Source of the DNA: a virus | Virus record (IMG/VR): IMGVR_UViG_3300017987_000156 | Span: 1 to 42,770 of that record | Length of the DNA stretch: 42,770 bases | Direction: 5' to 3' (one strand) | Shown: positions 30,910-38,922 of the stretch, piece after piece | Position numbering within the stretch: the first letter of the stretch is position 1 | Layout of the letters: every line of letters begins with the position of its first letter | Notes under the pieces: generated by a model | The model's database searches: none | What the model was told of the DNA's origin: nothing | What the model saw: the letters and a program-made list of their open reading frames with translations, nothing else | Position numbers and translations under genes: made by a program

Positions 30910-32511
30910 CTATCCAACGTCCGCTCGCGCCGCTTCGCGAAGCCGTACGTTCGCCTTAACCAGCGCCGCCGCGATCGGCGGACACACACTGTTCCCTATC
31001 TTCGCCACCTGGCAGGACTTCGTGCCGGTCAAGTGGTATGTGTCCGGGAAGCCTTGGGCGCGGGCCAGTTCTCTTGGGGTCAGCATCCGCAGGCCGATAT
31101 CCGCGATCTGGTAGTCATGGCCTGCGACTGTCACCAGGCCCAATCGGTGCTTGGCGGTGATAGTGTGCGCCGGTTCCCGACACGACTGCCCAACAGCCGT
31201 ATTGAAGTACTTCAGGAGAAAGGCACGCACCTCGCCGATGTGCTGGCCGCCTCCGGTGACGGTCGGCATCGGCTGGCGCGGGTCGCTGCCCGTCGTCGTG
31301 CCGTAGAATTTCGTTAAGTAGGAGGTCACCAGGGCGTCGTGATTCTGCGCTGATGCGGTGGGGGATGGCGTGTCGACCGATGATCCGACGGACTGACCGT
31401 AGTACCGGGTCATATGGGCCGCAACGAGCCCGAATCGGTTGAAAGTATCCTGAGTTCGCAGTGGATCGCGCAGGTTTTGGCCCCGTGCCTCTTGCCCCTT
31501 GGCTCCGTGGTAGTTGATCAGGTACGGGGCAACCAGAGCCTTCTCGCCCCGATGCGCCGTCGTGATCGTACGTAGCGGCTCTTCCGCCTTTTCGAGTCTG
31601 CCGCCATGAGTGAGGTTGTAGAGATACGGCGTCACCAACCCCATCGCATGACCGGCTCCAGCGGGACGCTTGACGTAGCTTCCGGCCGTAATCGTATGCA
31701 TGGGCTCGTGAATCGTCTGCCCGGTCGCGCCCTGGCGGAACTTGATGATGAACGGGTCGCCGCTCTCGATGACAAACTTGCGAATCCCCCGGGCGATCCG
31801 CGCCAGCGTCTTCTCAGCCAGAGGCCGTCGAACGCCCCAGGCCTTGGCCTCTTCTTTCGTCAGGAAGATGGAGGGGCACGGTAGCGACCAATCGATGCAT
31901 TCAGCGGCCGTGTGGTATGGCAGCTTTCCTTCCCAGTGCGTCGGCTCCGGCCACACGATCGGCCGGCCGTCGCAGCGAGCAATCACAAACAGCCGCTTGC
32001 GGATCGTCGGCGCGCCATAGTCGCAGGCCCGCAGGTCTTTGCTCTCCAGTTCATAGCCCAGGGCACGGAGTTGTTCGCACCAGAGCTTGAATGTCTCGCC
32101 CTTGCGCCGCTTGTCCGGAACAGAGTCCTTCGTGAGAGGCCCCCACATCCTAAACTCAGGGACGTTCTCCAGGATGATGACCCTGGGCCGCACCGCCTTG
32201 GCCCAACGCACGACCACCCAGGCCAGCGAACGGATGTTCTTCTTCACCGGTTTGCCGCCTTTGGCGCGGGAGAAGTGCGTGCAATCGGGGGACGCCCACA
32301 ACAGTCCCACCGGTCGCCCGGCTGTCGCTTGAGCCGGGTCCACGTTGTAGATATCGGCGCACTCGTGGCGGGTGCGTGGATGGTTCATCCAGTGCATGGC
32401 CATCGCATCCTGGTCGTGATTGACCGCCAGGTCCACCGGCACTCCCAATGCTTGCGTGATCCCCAGCGACGCTCCGCCGCCGCCGGCGAACATGTCTACG
32501 ATCATCTCCAC
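30910..32511 (-). CDS. dcm: DNA (cytosine-5) methyltransferase
   Basis: This is a 533-residue protein with the C5-methylase motifs in order. Motif I is DMFAGGGGASLG (residues 6-17), motif IV ASPDCTHFS (catalytic Cys77, with the less common SPDC form), and motif VI ILENVPEF (about 113-120). The region around residues 235-430 contains several AHT-ITA/MHTIT-type repeats of a large target-recognition segment, and the C-terminus carries LTPRELARAQGFPDTYHLTG (motifs IX-X). The start is a GTG overlapping the upstream TAG, with an alternative ATG 6 bases in. It likely protects phage DNA from host restriction. Confidence 0.9.
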   Translation of the reverse strand: MEMIVDMFAGGGGASLGITQALGVPVDLAVNHDQDAMAMHWMNHPRTRHECADIYNVDPAQATAGRPVGLLWASPDCTHFSRAKGGKPVKKNIRSLAWVVVRWAKAVRPRVIILENVPEFRMWGPLTKDSVPDKRRKGETFKLWCEQLRALGYELESKDLRACDYGAPTIRKRLFVIARCDGRPIVWPEPTHWEGKLPYHTAAECIDWSLPCPSIFLTKEEAKAWGVRRPLAEKTLARIARGIRKFVIESGDPFIIKFRQGATGQTIHEPMHTITAGSYVKRPAGAGHAMGLVTPYLYNLTHGGRLEKAEEPLRTITTAHRGEKALVAPYLINYHGAKGQEARGQNLRDPLRTQDTFNRFGLVAAHMTRYYGQSVGSSVDTPSPTASAQNHDALVTSYLTKFYGTTTGSDPRQPMPTVTGGGQHIGEVRAFLLKYFNTAVGQSCREPAHTITAKHRLGLVTVAGHDYQIADIGLRMLTPRELARAQGFPDTYHLTGTKSCQVAKIGNSVCPPIAAALVKANVRLREAARADVG

Positions 32512-33350
32512 TATGCTGTCTCCCTAGGAAACTCCCGAACCCGCAGGTCTCGGGGAAACTTCGTAATGTCCTTGACGACCTTGCCGTTGAGGTCGACTTG
32601 CTTGACGAAGACGGGGATGTTGGCCGCTTGGCCCTGCTGGACGATCGAGCGGAGCCAGTTGAGTTGGCATCGGCGACGCCCGGGCCCGGACTCACAGCCG
32701 ACGATAATCCACCCTAACAGGCCCCGAAGATCTTCGTGGTTCGGCGCCAATCCTAGATGGAACTTAAGATCGACGGGCCCGAGCAGCGGCTCGAACGAGG
32801 CGAAGCGCAACACCGGATCAATCTCATACAAGTCGCGAAGTCGCCTGTCGGCCCACTCCTGGTTCTCGCAGGTCGCGCCCATCCAGATGTTCGGGGCGTT
32901 GACGATCGGGCACGGCAGGCCGTCGTGCTCGTCCGCGTCGGCGATACAACTGCGGTAGTATTCCAGGGCCCGATCGGGGCGCTTGGTCAGGACCTGGAAG
33001 GTTGTGTTCGGATGGCTGATCATCTCGGAGTAGACCTCGTCGAGGAATTGAAAGGGCACCTTCTCGTGGAACAAGTCCCCCATCGAGCAAACGAAACACA
33101 TCCCCGATTTCGGGATGTTGTCCCAATGGCGCTGCGTGCAGACGGCCACTTCGCCATTCCATCGGCCGTCGTAATAGTTGATGACGTCCAGGTAATTGGG
33201 CTGCCCCATTCCCGCGAGTCGCTGCGCCATCCGCTCGGCGTAGCAGTTCTGGCAGCCGGGCGAGACCTTCGAACACCCAACAATCGGGTTCCACGTTTGG
33301 TTACTCCACTCTATCCTTGTCTTTGACACGTTGGGTCTCCTTGGTTTCAC
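32511..33350 (-). CDS. Phage Gp37/Gp68 family protein (DUF5131)
   Basis: This is a 279-residue protein with the family's defining start KTRIEWSNQTWNPIVGCSKV, SPGCQNCYAERMA, and later CFVCSMGDLFHEKVP, FQVLTKRPDRALEYY, WIIVGCESGPGRR and IPVFVKQVDL. The CxxxSPGCxxCYA cluster is reminiscent of radical-SAM Fe-S sites, but the activity of this widespread phage family is unknown. The ATG overlaps the upstream stop (ATGA). Located between the ASCH-like and cytosine methylase genes, so a link to nucleic-acid modification is possible. Confidence 0.8.
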   Translation of the reverse strand: MKPRRPNVSKTRIEWSNQTWNPIVGCSKVSPGCQNCYAERMAQRLAGMGQPNYLDVINYYDGRWNGEVAVCTQRHWDNIPKSGMCFVCSMGDLFHEKVPFQFLDEVYSEMISHPNTTFQVLTKRPDRALEYYRSCIADADEHDGLPCPIVNAPNIWMGATCENQEWADRRLRDLYEIDPVLRFASFEPLLGPVDLKFHLGLAPNHEDLRGLLGWIIVGCESGPGRRRCQLNWLRSIVQQGQAANIPVFVKQVDLNGKVVKDITKFPRDLRVREFPRETA

Positions 33351-34249
33351 CTCTCCGTTCGCTCGAACTCATAGACGGCGATCCAGGGATTGCCGACGAC
33401 GTACCACGGTTTGCCTCGATGCTCCCGGGTCTCACGAACCGACTCCCACGGGTAGGAGACAAAACACGCCTCTTTGGCCCAGGTGTACGGGTTGTGCGTG
33501 CTCGGCTTCGGTTTGGAATTCAGCGAGTCCCAGAGGTAGGCGAATATCTCGCGATTACCTGCGGTCCGCGTGTCGGCTACGGGCGTGCCGTATCGCTCGT
33601 ATATCTCTTCCCTTCGCTGGTTCCACGCATCATCATGCACCTTGCGAATAATGGCGTCCGTCTCGATGCCTTCGGCCTCAGCGTCCGCTTCGCTGATATC
33701 CTGCACGTGCTCGACGCGCACACCCTTGACCCGGCGACGGATGCGGGCCGCCCACTTGGGCATGTGGATCGCGGGTATGCACCGCTCAGTCAGGTTGTCG
33801 TCTGAATCAACATATTCCTGGATGCCATCTGTTGCGGGGTAGCCGACCGCGTACCCTTCGCCCGTGTTCCAATCCGCGTCCCAGTATCCTACGCCCTCTG
33901 CATACAAGGGCTGAATCTTCTCCCGCACCCACAATTCGTCCTCGTTTCGGTACGGCAGGCAGTACCCCAACTGCCCATCGGCCGAACACGGACCCCAGCC
34001 GATGACTACCGGCTCGCCCCGCCGCATCACGAACTCGCCGTTCACCATCTTGTGGATGTCGCCGAAGTGGTCCGGGCTCCACCATCCCGGCGGCTGGGGC
34101 TTGAGGTGGCACCTTCTCGTCTGCGTCTTGCGAAACTCCGTAGACCCACACCGCTCGCACGGGAACGGAACGGACATCTCGCCGCACTTGGCGCACGTGA
34201 TGGTCGCTCGGACCATGGGCGTGCTGAATAGGATCGGCTTCTCACTCAT
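33347..34249 (-). CDS. ASCH-like phage protein with inserted zinc ribbon
   Basis: The start is the ATG at 34249 (MSEKPILFSTPMVRATITCA) with GAGGAA upstream. The 300-residue protein follows a common phage family in which FSTPMVRAILxGRKTQTRR leads into an ASCH/PUA-like fold (KPQPPGWW, LWVREKIQP, VEHVQDISEADAEAEGI, FAYLWDSLN, YTWAKEACFVSYPWE). Here the hairpin between MVRATI and KTQTRR is replaced by CAKCGEMSVPFPCERC, a four-cysteine zinc ribbon. ASCH proteins bind RNA or modified nucleosides; function in phages is not established. Confidence 0.7.
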   Translation of the reverse strand: MSEKPILFSTPMVRATITCAKCGEMSVPFPCERCGSTEFRKTQTRRCHLKPQPPGWWSPDHFGDIHKMVNGEFVMRRGEPVVIGWGPCSADGQLGYCLPYRNEDELWVREKIQPLYAEGVGYWDADWNTGEGYAVGYPATDGIQEYVDSDDNLTERCIPAIHMPKWAARIRRRVKGVRVEHVQDISEADAEAEGIETDAIIRKVHDDAWNQRREEIYERYGTPVADTRTAGNREIFAYLWDSLNSKPKPSTHNPYTWAKEACFVSYPWESVRETREHRGKPWYVVGNPWIAVYEFERTER

Positions 34250-34508
34250 CGTGTTCCTCAATCATCTCAACCGCTGTCGCCAGGATCATGGCAGTCATCA
34301 TTCCGTTGCCGTGGGGTTCTCTCTCGGCTATCTCTTTCAGGCAGCGATGGGTAGCCTCCATCACTGTGAGATCGTGGCACTCCATCACCCCCTCGATGAC
34401 CTTGCGGGTCCTTGCCACTCGGGCCTTATACACTTCGCCCAGAAGCTGCTTCATCAGCTTCCGGCCCTCGTACATCTTGGCCGCGATCTCGATTGCCTGT
34501 TCACTCAT
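34242..34508 (-). CDS. Small helical protein
   Basis: The ATG at 34508 (MSEQAIEIAAKMYEGRKLMK) is 7 bases after AGGA; an ATG at 34514 is too close to it. The 88-residue product is helical (VIEGVMECHDLTVMEATHRC). It overlaps the next gene by 8 bases and follows a strong terminator, so it may begin a new transcript. Function unknown. Confidence 0.55.
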   Translation of the reverse strand: MSEQAIEIAAKMYEGRKLMKQLLGEVYKARVARTRKVIEGVMECHDLTVMEATHRCLKEIAEREPHGNGMMTAMILATAVEMIEEHDE

Positions 34509-34520
34509 ACTCATGTCCTG

Positions 34521-34547
34521 AAAACGGGGCCGGGCTGGCCGGCCCCG
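34521..34547 (-). terminator. Rho-independent terminator after the ACP operon
   Basis: On the minus strand, a 9-bp GC stem (CGGGGCCGG/CCGGCCCCG) with a 5-base loop is followed by TTTTC. It separates the Rrf2-ACP gene and its small partner from the genes that follow. Confidence 0.75.
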
Positions 34548-34574
34548 CGACCTGTGCTGTATTGCACCAAAACC

Positions 34575-34787
34575 TCAGTTGTCTTGTTGGGTGTGCTCTG
34601 CCCCGGGCGGCGCTCGGCATCTGGGTCGGGTGCCCGGTCCTGTCGTTTGCGAACAGTCGTTTGGGGGCCGTCTTGGCGCTCGCCAGTACTGCCCATGCCA
34701 GCCATCGGCATCACGGCACAGTAACAGCCCCAGGGCGATGAACGCCCGGTGCCAATTTGAAGCTGTCCCGGCGCGGCATCTACTCAT
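34575..34787 (-). CDS. Small ORF coupled to Rrf2-ACP gene
   Basis: The ATG at 34787 (MSRCRAGTASNWHRAFIALG) overlaps the ACP stop (ATGA). The 70-residue frame has a short hydrophobic stretch (AFIALGLLLC) and a Pro/Arg/Thr-rich tail. Coupling supports translation, but the tail's composition is only weakly protein-like. Just before the terminator at 34521. Confidence 0.4.
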   Translation of the reverse strand: MSRCRAGTASNWHRAFIALGLLLCRDADGWHGQYWRAPRRPPNDCSQTTGPGTRPRCRAPPGAEHTQQDN

Positions 34788-35419
34788 GACTTGATCCTCT
34801 CCACCAGATCGATCAGTTCGCCCAGCGTCTTGACCTTCTCGGCGTCTTGGTCCTGGATGGCGATATCGAACGCCTCTTCGCACTTCATCAGGACCTCCAC
34901 GGCGTCGAGTGAGTCGGCGCGGAAGGCGTCGTACAGATCGTCATTGCGGTCAAGCTCCTCCAGGTCCGCGCCGGTGGTGTCGAATTGGTCAGCGAGGATC
35001 TCGAGTATCTTATCTTCAGTCGTCACGGCGTCACCTCCTGGGCCGAGAAGGCTGTCGAGTAGGGTCAGATCAACGATGCACCAGCCCAAGATCTCCCGGG
35101 TGGTTTTGACTAGCGCCTCCTTGAGTACAGCGACCTCGTTCGAGTCGCCCGGGGTCAACGGAAACACGTCCCCGTCTACCGAGCGAAGCACATCGATGAC
35201 CTGGATCTGATCCGCCGGCCGGGCCAGCAGGTAGCCGCCCTTCGAACCGCGGATCGCACGAACCAGACCGGCCTTCTTCAAGTCGGACACGATGACATCG
35301 GCGTACTTGGCGCTGATGCCCGCCCCTTCGGCCAGCTTGGCCAGGGAAAGGTGTCCCTGGGCGCCGTGCAGCTTCACCAGTAGATCGATCGCGTGGGTTA
35401 CTCGGGTGGGTAGTTGCAT
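34784..35419 (-). CDS. Rrf2-type HTH regulator fused to acyl carrier protein
   Basis: This is a 211-residue protein with two domains in one frame. Residues 1 to about 125 match Rrf2 regulators: LPTRVTHAIDLLVKLHGAQG, the winged helix LSLAKLAEGAGISAKYADVI, VRAIRGSKGGYLLARPADQI and a dimer helix. The Cys triad that holds Fe-S clusters in IscR-type members is absent (only Cys114 near the usual region). Residues 132-211 are a full acyl carrier protein: KILEILADQFDTT, FRADSLDAVEVLMKCEEAFD, then IQDQDAEKVKTLGELIDLVE, with Ser170 as the phosphopantetheine site. ACP carries acyl groups in lipid or related synthesis. The fusion suggests a regulator sensing or carrying acyl groups, or a bicistronic arrangement with an internal start (see 35024-35039). 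Confidence 0.9.
   Translation of the reverse strand: MQLPTRVTHAIDLLVKLHGAQGHLSLAKLAEGAGISAKYADVIVSDLKKAGLVRAIRGSKGGYLLARPADQIQVIDVLRSVDGDVFPLTPGDSNEVAVLKEALVKTTREILGWCIVDLTLLDSLLGPGGDAVTTEDKILEILADQFDTTGADLEELDRNDDLYDAFRADSLDAVEVLMKCEEAFDIAIQDQDAEKVKTLGELIDLVERIKS
35024..35039 (-). promoter_or_regulatory. Internal ribosome site and GTG start for free ACP
   Basis: Inside the Rrf2-ACP gene, AGGAGG (35039-35034, minus strand) lies 7 bases before an in-frame GTG at 35026-35024. Translation from it would give an 80-residue stand-alone ACP (VTTEDKILEILADQFDTTGA…). This is one of the strongest Shine-Dalgarno sites in the region and falls exactly at the domain boundary. Confidence 0.65.
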
Positions 35420-35445
35420 GATCTATCTCCTTCCTGAGTGAGGAC

Positions 35446-36327
35446 CTAAGAGAACAGTTCGTCCCGGTGCTCTGACGTGTCGTGATTGGTCAAGAGAACT
35501 TCGATCGCTTTCGTCTTGTTCTCGCCCCGCTTGTTCTGATGGGACATCGCCTTGGCGACCGTCTTGTAGTGCTTGGTCCAGGTCGGGTACAGTTCGTCCA
35601 GTCTGTCGTGTTGGTAGTAGCTCAATACAACCCGAGTCTCTTTGAACCGGCCCAGCAGCTCCGCCAGTCGTTCGTGGTCCTCGTCAGTGAAGTCGTGCAG
35701 GTACTTGGCGCTCTTCTCGAAGTAGGGCGGATCGCAGTAGATGGCCGTCCCGGCCTTGTCCTCGATCTTCTCGCCCACCTCGAAGACATCGCGGCGCAGG
35801 ACCGTGACGTTCAGCAGGCGTTGATGCCACCATGGGATACTCTCGATAACGCCCTTCCACCGCTTGGCCGCGTGGCCGCCGTTGGACGTGTATCGAACAC
35901 AGAAGCCGGAGTTGTAACAGGCTGTGCCAGCCGCACCGTTGCGGCCCTGCCAGGAGCACAGGAGGTAGTCGTACGCCCGGTCAAGGTCGGGTCCGTCCAA
36001 CTCGACCTGGCGGGCCTCCACGAGTCGGTTTCTGGCCTCTTGATGCAACTGATCGGACATCAGCGTCCGTGCCGTCCTGGCGTAGAGTTTCAAGGCCAGT
36101 TCTTCGACCTGCAGGACCTTCGCGAGGTTGGTCACGTCGGCGTGCAGATCTACGACGGTTTCCATCACGCACGGCTTCTTCGCAAACGTCACAGCCATTG
36201 AACCGCAAAACAGCTCCCAATACACTCGGTGCAGGCCCAGCAACGTGATCGCCACCGGGGCCAGGTTGCGCTTGCTCCCCAACCAGGGCGCCGCCGCTTT
36301 GTTCTTCATCCCGGAATCCGTTCCCAT
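35446..36327 (-). CDS. dam: D12-class DNA N6-adenine methyltransferase
   Basis: The start is taken at the ATG of 36327 (MGTDSGMKNKAAAPWLGSKR); a second ATG is 18 bases further. The 293-residue protein has the D12 motifs: PWLGSKRNLAPVAI (SAM site), VYWELFCGSMAVTFAK, and the catalytic AIYCDPPYFEKSAKYLHDFT, followed by VVLSYY. It differs in family from the dam near dnaB, so the phage carries two unrelated adenine methylases. Likely role: protection from restriction. It starts about 75 bases after the preceding gene, past an inverted repeat. Confidence 0.9.
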   Translation of the reverse strand: MGTDSGMKNKAAAPWLGSKRNLAPVAITLLGLHRVYWELFCGSMAVTFAKKPCVMETVVDLHADVTNLAKVLQVEELALKLYARTARTLMSDQLHQEARNRLVEARQVELDGPDLDRAYDYLLCSWQGRNGAAGTACYNSGFCVRYTSNGGHAAKRWKGVIESIPWWHQRLLNVTVLRRDVFEVGEKIEDKAGTAIYCDPPYFEKSAKYLHDFTDEDHERLAELLGRFKETRVVLSYYQHDRLDELYPTWTKHYKTVAKAMSHQNKRGENKTKAIEVLLTNHDTSEHRDELFS

Positions 36328-36353
36328 TGCTCGTCCTGAACTCCTTTCTCCCA

Positions 36354-36381
36354 GGGGCGGCCGCCCTGTCACGGCCGCCCC
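36354..36381. repeat. Perfect 9-bp inverted repeat upstream of D12 methylase
   Basis: GGGGCGGCC and GGCCGCCCC flank a 10-base loop. No T-tract follows on either strand, so it is more likely an attenuator, RNA-stability hairpin or protein site than a classical terminator. Confidence 0.55.
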
Positions 36382-36400
36382 GGAAATAGGGTGATGGGGG

Positions 36401-37585
36401 TTAGGCCGCCGATTGAGCTGGTGTCAGTTCGCCAAGGCAGGAACACTTGCCGCTCTCAGGCCAGTGGTCGTACGGTTTGCTGCAACGACGGCAGATGTAT
36501 GCCGTAGGAGATTCCTTAGCCAACGCAGCGTCCAGGGCGGCGTCGTCGTCCATCGGCCCACCGACCTGGCTGGTCGCATCGGCCAATTGGCCATGCACTT
36601 CCTTGGCCTTCTTGAGTGTCACATGCACGGCCTTGTCGGACAATTGGGCTATTGACTTGCCGGGTATAACCCTCTGGTCGCGGCCAGGGAACGTGCTGAG
36701 CTTGATGCAGATCCCGTCCGGCGTATCCCCGCTGTCGGATCGCACCAGTGCAAAGGTCTTGTAGTCCTCCGATGCCGCTGTCATGCCCGCGTTGGCGATA
36801 TCGACGCAGAGACGCATCAGCTCTTCCCTTGCGTCGCCCGGCTGTCGGGGTGCGGTCTGGGCCTGCGTCCCGTTCTGGTCCGACCGGCGCCTGGGCTGTT
36901 GGACTGTCGGCTGTGCCCCGTTCCCGTTGGTGGTGCTGCGGGTCTTGTCGGTAGAGGCCAGATCATCGTCGTCGATGTCCTGGGTAAAGATGTCACTGGC
37001 AGCCGTCGCCGTCAGGGTTGCATCGACGTTCGCCCTCTTCTTGGCCATCTTGAGCACGGTATTGTAGTAGTCGGCCGGGTTGTCATGTTCGATGCGCTCG
37101 GAGATCGTCCACGCGTTGTTCTTCTTGCGGGGATGAAACTGCGGACCACCCAATATCTTCGGGTCTCGCGTTTCCCAATAGTCCTGGGGCACCGGCCGGC
37201 CGGTGTCTTCGCTGCGGAACCGATACTTGGCTTCCATCGTCGAACAACTGCCCACGCCCGAGCCGACGAACGCACCTGTGTTGATGTTGCACAGATCGCA
37301 CGTGACGATGTACTCGCGGTGCCCACCTTCGAAGTCCAGTCGTTCGATCGCAAAGCGCGGGGCCAGTCGAAACGTAAACGCCAACTTCTCAGCCCCCGGC
37401 TTGAGTAGACTGGGTTTGTCGCCGCAGCCGGGGATCTGGCCGTAGTGTTCACCGGCCTTCATGACATGCTTCATGACCTGCTGAACCTTTGCCACCTGGC
37501 TCAGTACCGTCTTTACACTCATCTCGTCGGATTGCTGCTGAATAGCGCTCGATTCTTGCGTTTGCGGTGCTAGTTCCGTGTTCAT
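36401..37585 (-). CDS. Conserved phage protein, probable recombination-associated
   Basis: This is a 394-residue protein of a family common in phages and prophages. It has VMKHVMKAGEHYGQIPGCGD, KPSLLKPGAEKLAFTFRLAP, REYIVTCDLCNINTGAFVGS, GVGSCSTMEAKYRFR, YYNTVLKMAKKRANVDATLT and ATAASDIFTQD. A Gln/Pro/Ser linker is followed by a charged C-terminal domain and a final CRRCSKPYDHW…CSC zinc ribbon. The family is usually encoded beside single-strand annealing or exonuclease genes; here a coiled-coil protein and a RecB-like nuclease are adjacent. Role in recombination or DNA handling is inferred only from context. Confidence 0.65.
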   Translation of the reverse strand: MNTELAPQTQESSAIQQQSDEMSVKTVLSQVAKVQQVMKHVMKAGEHYGQIPGCGDKPSLLKPGAEKLAFTFRLAPRFAIERLDFEGGHREYIVTCDLCNINTGAFVGSGVGSCSTMEAKYRFRSEDTGRPVPQDYWETRDPKILGGPQFHPRKKNNAWTISERIEHDNPADYYNTVLKMAKKRANVDATLTATAASDIFTQDIDDDDLASTDKTRSTTNGNGAQPTVQQPRRRSDQNGTQAQTAPRQPGDAREELMRLCVDIANAGMTAASEDYKTFALVRSDSGDTPDGICIKLSTFPGRDQRVIPGKSIAQLSDKAVHVTLKKAKEVHGQLADATSQVGGPMDDDAALDAALAKESPTAYICRRCSKPYDHWPESGKCSCLGELTPAQSAA

Positions 37586-38295
37586 ATCGCTCTCCTTGTG
37601 GCCGTATTGACGGCCACGCTCGTCTCAGTGACGGCCTTGCAGCCGGGGATATTGAAGGTCTGACGCATGGCCCGCGCCATGCCATTGAGGGCCACCATGT
37701 TCGGCTGCACCAGTTCAGTTGAAGCCTGTCCGTTGGCCACGGCCCGACATAGGGCCTTGATGTCCACGACCTCCGCCTTCCATCGCTTCTGCGTAGAGAC
37801 GCCAGTGGCCTTCGCATAGACGGGCTTGGCGACGATCGCTGGTCGCACGACAGGAGTTGTGAGGATCTCGTCGACCGTCTCTTCGGTCGCTCCGTTCTCT
37901 TCAGCCTCCTGAGCCAGGGCCAGTCGAGCTTCTTCGTCCGCCTTGTGTTGGGCCTCCTCCAGTTGCCTCTGTTTCTCCTGCTGTAGCCGCTCCTGTTCGC
38001 GGTCCCAGTTGCCGATAGCAGTCTTGATGATCTGCTCGGCCTGTGCGATCGGGTCGAGCAGCTTCTTCTCGGCCGCCACGGCAGCCTTGTGGGCCTTGTG
38101 CGCGGCGTCTTTGATCGGCTTGTGATGGGCCTGGATCTCCTTGCGCAGACCCACGATGTCGCCCAGGAACGACGCGGCTGTGTTGTACGTCTCCTGGTCG
38201 GTGATTGTGATAGCCTTGGCCCGATCCGGCCACGCCAGGGCGACTTGTTCCATCTGTTCGACCTCCGTTGTCTCTACGGGTGCGTTAGCTTCCAT
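37582..38295 (-). CDS. Coiled-coil protein of the recombination block
   Basis: This is a 237-residue protein. The middle, about residues 50-150, is a long Lys/Glu/Gln/Ala coiled coil (GLRKEIQAHHKPIKDAAHKA … REQERLQQEKQRQLEEAQ). A C-terminal globular part follows (VDIKALCRAVANGQASTELV, then LNGMARAMRQTFNIPGCKAV). It closely resembles phage proteins found beside RecT/exonuclease systems, and is coupled by ATGA to the next gene. Likely a structural partner in DNA recombination; mechanism unknown. Confidence 0.65.
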   Translation of the reverse strand: MEANAPVETTEVEQMEQVALAWPDRAKAITITDQETYNTAASFLGDIVGLRKEIQAHHKPIKDAAHKAHKAAVAAEKKLLDPIAQAEQIIKTAIGNWDREQERLQQEKQRQLEEAQHKADEEARLALAQEAEENGATEETVDEILTTPVVRPAIVAKPVYAKATGVSTQKRWKAEVVDIKALCRAVANGQASTELVQPNMVALNGMARAMRQTFNIPGCKAVTETSVAVNTATRRAI

Positions 38296-38836
38296 AATGC
38301 GTCCTCCACTCAGTAACGGTTAATGCGGCGTTGAAGACGCCCAGGTCGCGCGCGAACTCCTCACGGGGAAACTCCCGGACCTGATACGTCGCGTCCTTCT
38401 TCAGGTACAACCCGAACCGGCGATACGAGTAGGGATCGGGCAACATGTTGACGTATGCAGCCGTCTGGATCGCGTGCCACGGGAAATGACAGCCGCTCTT
38501 GATGTCCCACAACTGCCTGGGCCGGGCCTGCAGAATGCGGTCGGGCGTGCCCCGATAGCGGCCCAGCGGGTCCTGCTGCGGGCACTCGATCCACTCCCAC
38601 TGAACGGCCCCGTGATCAGCCTGAAACTTGCAGTACGCCTCAAGGTAGGGCGCAATGACCGGATCGACCGACGCCTCATCCAGATCGCCCTCGTCGTGGT
38701 AGTGACAGGCGGCATGCACGGCCGTGCCCCGATCGCGTACGGCCTGCGTGAACCACCGCGTGTCGACAATCCCCGCATCCTTGAGGACCTCGGTGACGCG
38801 CGGCAGGTTGGTGTTGACGGTTCCTTCGGGGGTCAT
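38285..38836 (-). CDS. PD-(D/E)XK nuclease (RecB/Cas4-like)
   Basis: This is a 183-residue protein with the exonuclease core. It has a metal-site region (RYRGTPDRILQARPRQLWDI-KSG) giving G-x-x-D … D-I-K, and the following AIQTAAYVNML motif where RecB-type enzymes have Q-x-x-x-Y. Upstream is RGTAVHAACHYHDEGDLDE, matching the G-x-x-x-H helix. This combination marks Cas4/RecB-like phage nucleases that prepare ends for annealing. It overlaps the next gene by 11 bases and precedes the annealing-type genes, suggesting a recombination module. Confidence 0.8.
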   Translation of the reverse strand: MTPEGTVNTNLPRVTEVLKDAGIVDTRWFTQAVRDRGTAVHAACHYHDEGDLDEASVDPVIAPYLEAYCKFQADHGAVQWEWIECPQQDPLGRYRGTPDRILQARPRQLWDIKSGCHFPWHAIQTAAYVNMLPDPYSYRRFGLYLKKDATYQVREFPREEFARDLGVFNAALTVTEWRTHYGS

Positions 38837-38922
38837 TCGGCCACCTCCTGGCCGTAGCCGTCGAACATCGTTGGCATCCAGAGGGCCTTGAATCCGGCCC
38901 AGATTGCGGTTAGGAGTCGCAT
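38833..38922 (-). CDS. Tiny ORF, 29 aa, strong ribosome site
   Basis: A 29-codon frame starts at the ATG of 38922 with a perfect GGAGG 7 bases upstream. The product MRLLTAIWAGFKALWMPTMF… is hydrophobic and ends in an ATGA overlap with the nuclease start. Probably a small membrane-associated peptide or a translational leader for the nuclease. Confidence 0.5.
   Translation of the reverse strand: MRLLTAIWAGFKALWMPTMFDGYGQEVAE

Noticed and set aside
34511-34714. Minus-strand frame of 67 codons spanning the terminator
   Set aside because: Its end is encoded by the terminator hairpin and it has no ribosome site; the alternative frame 34575-34787 is coupled to the ACP gene.
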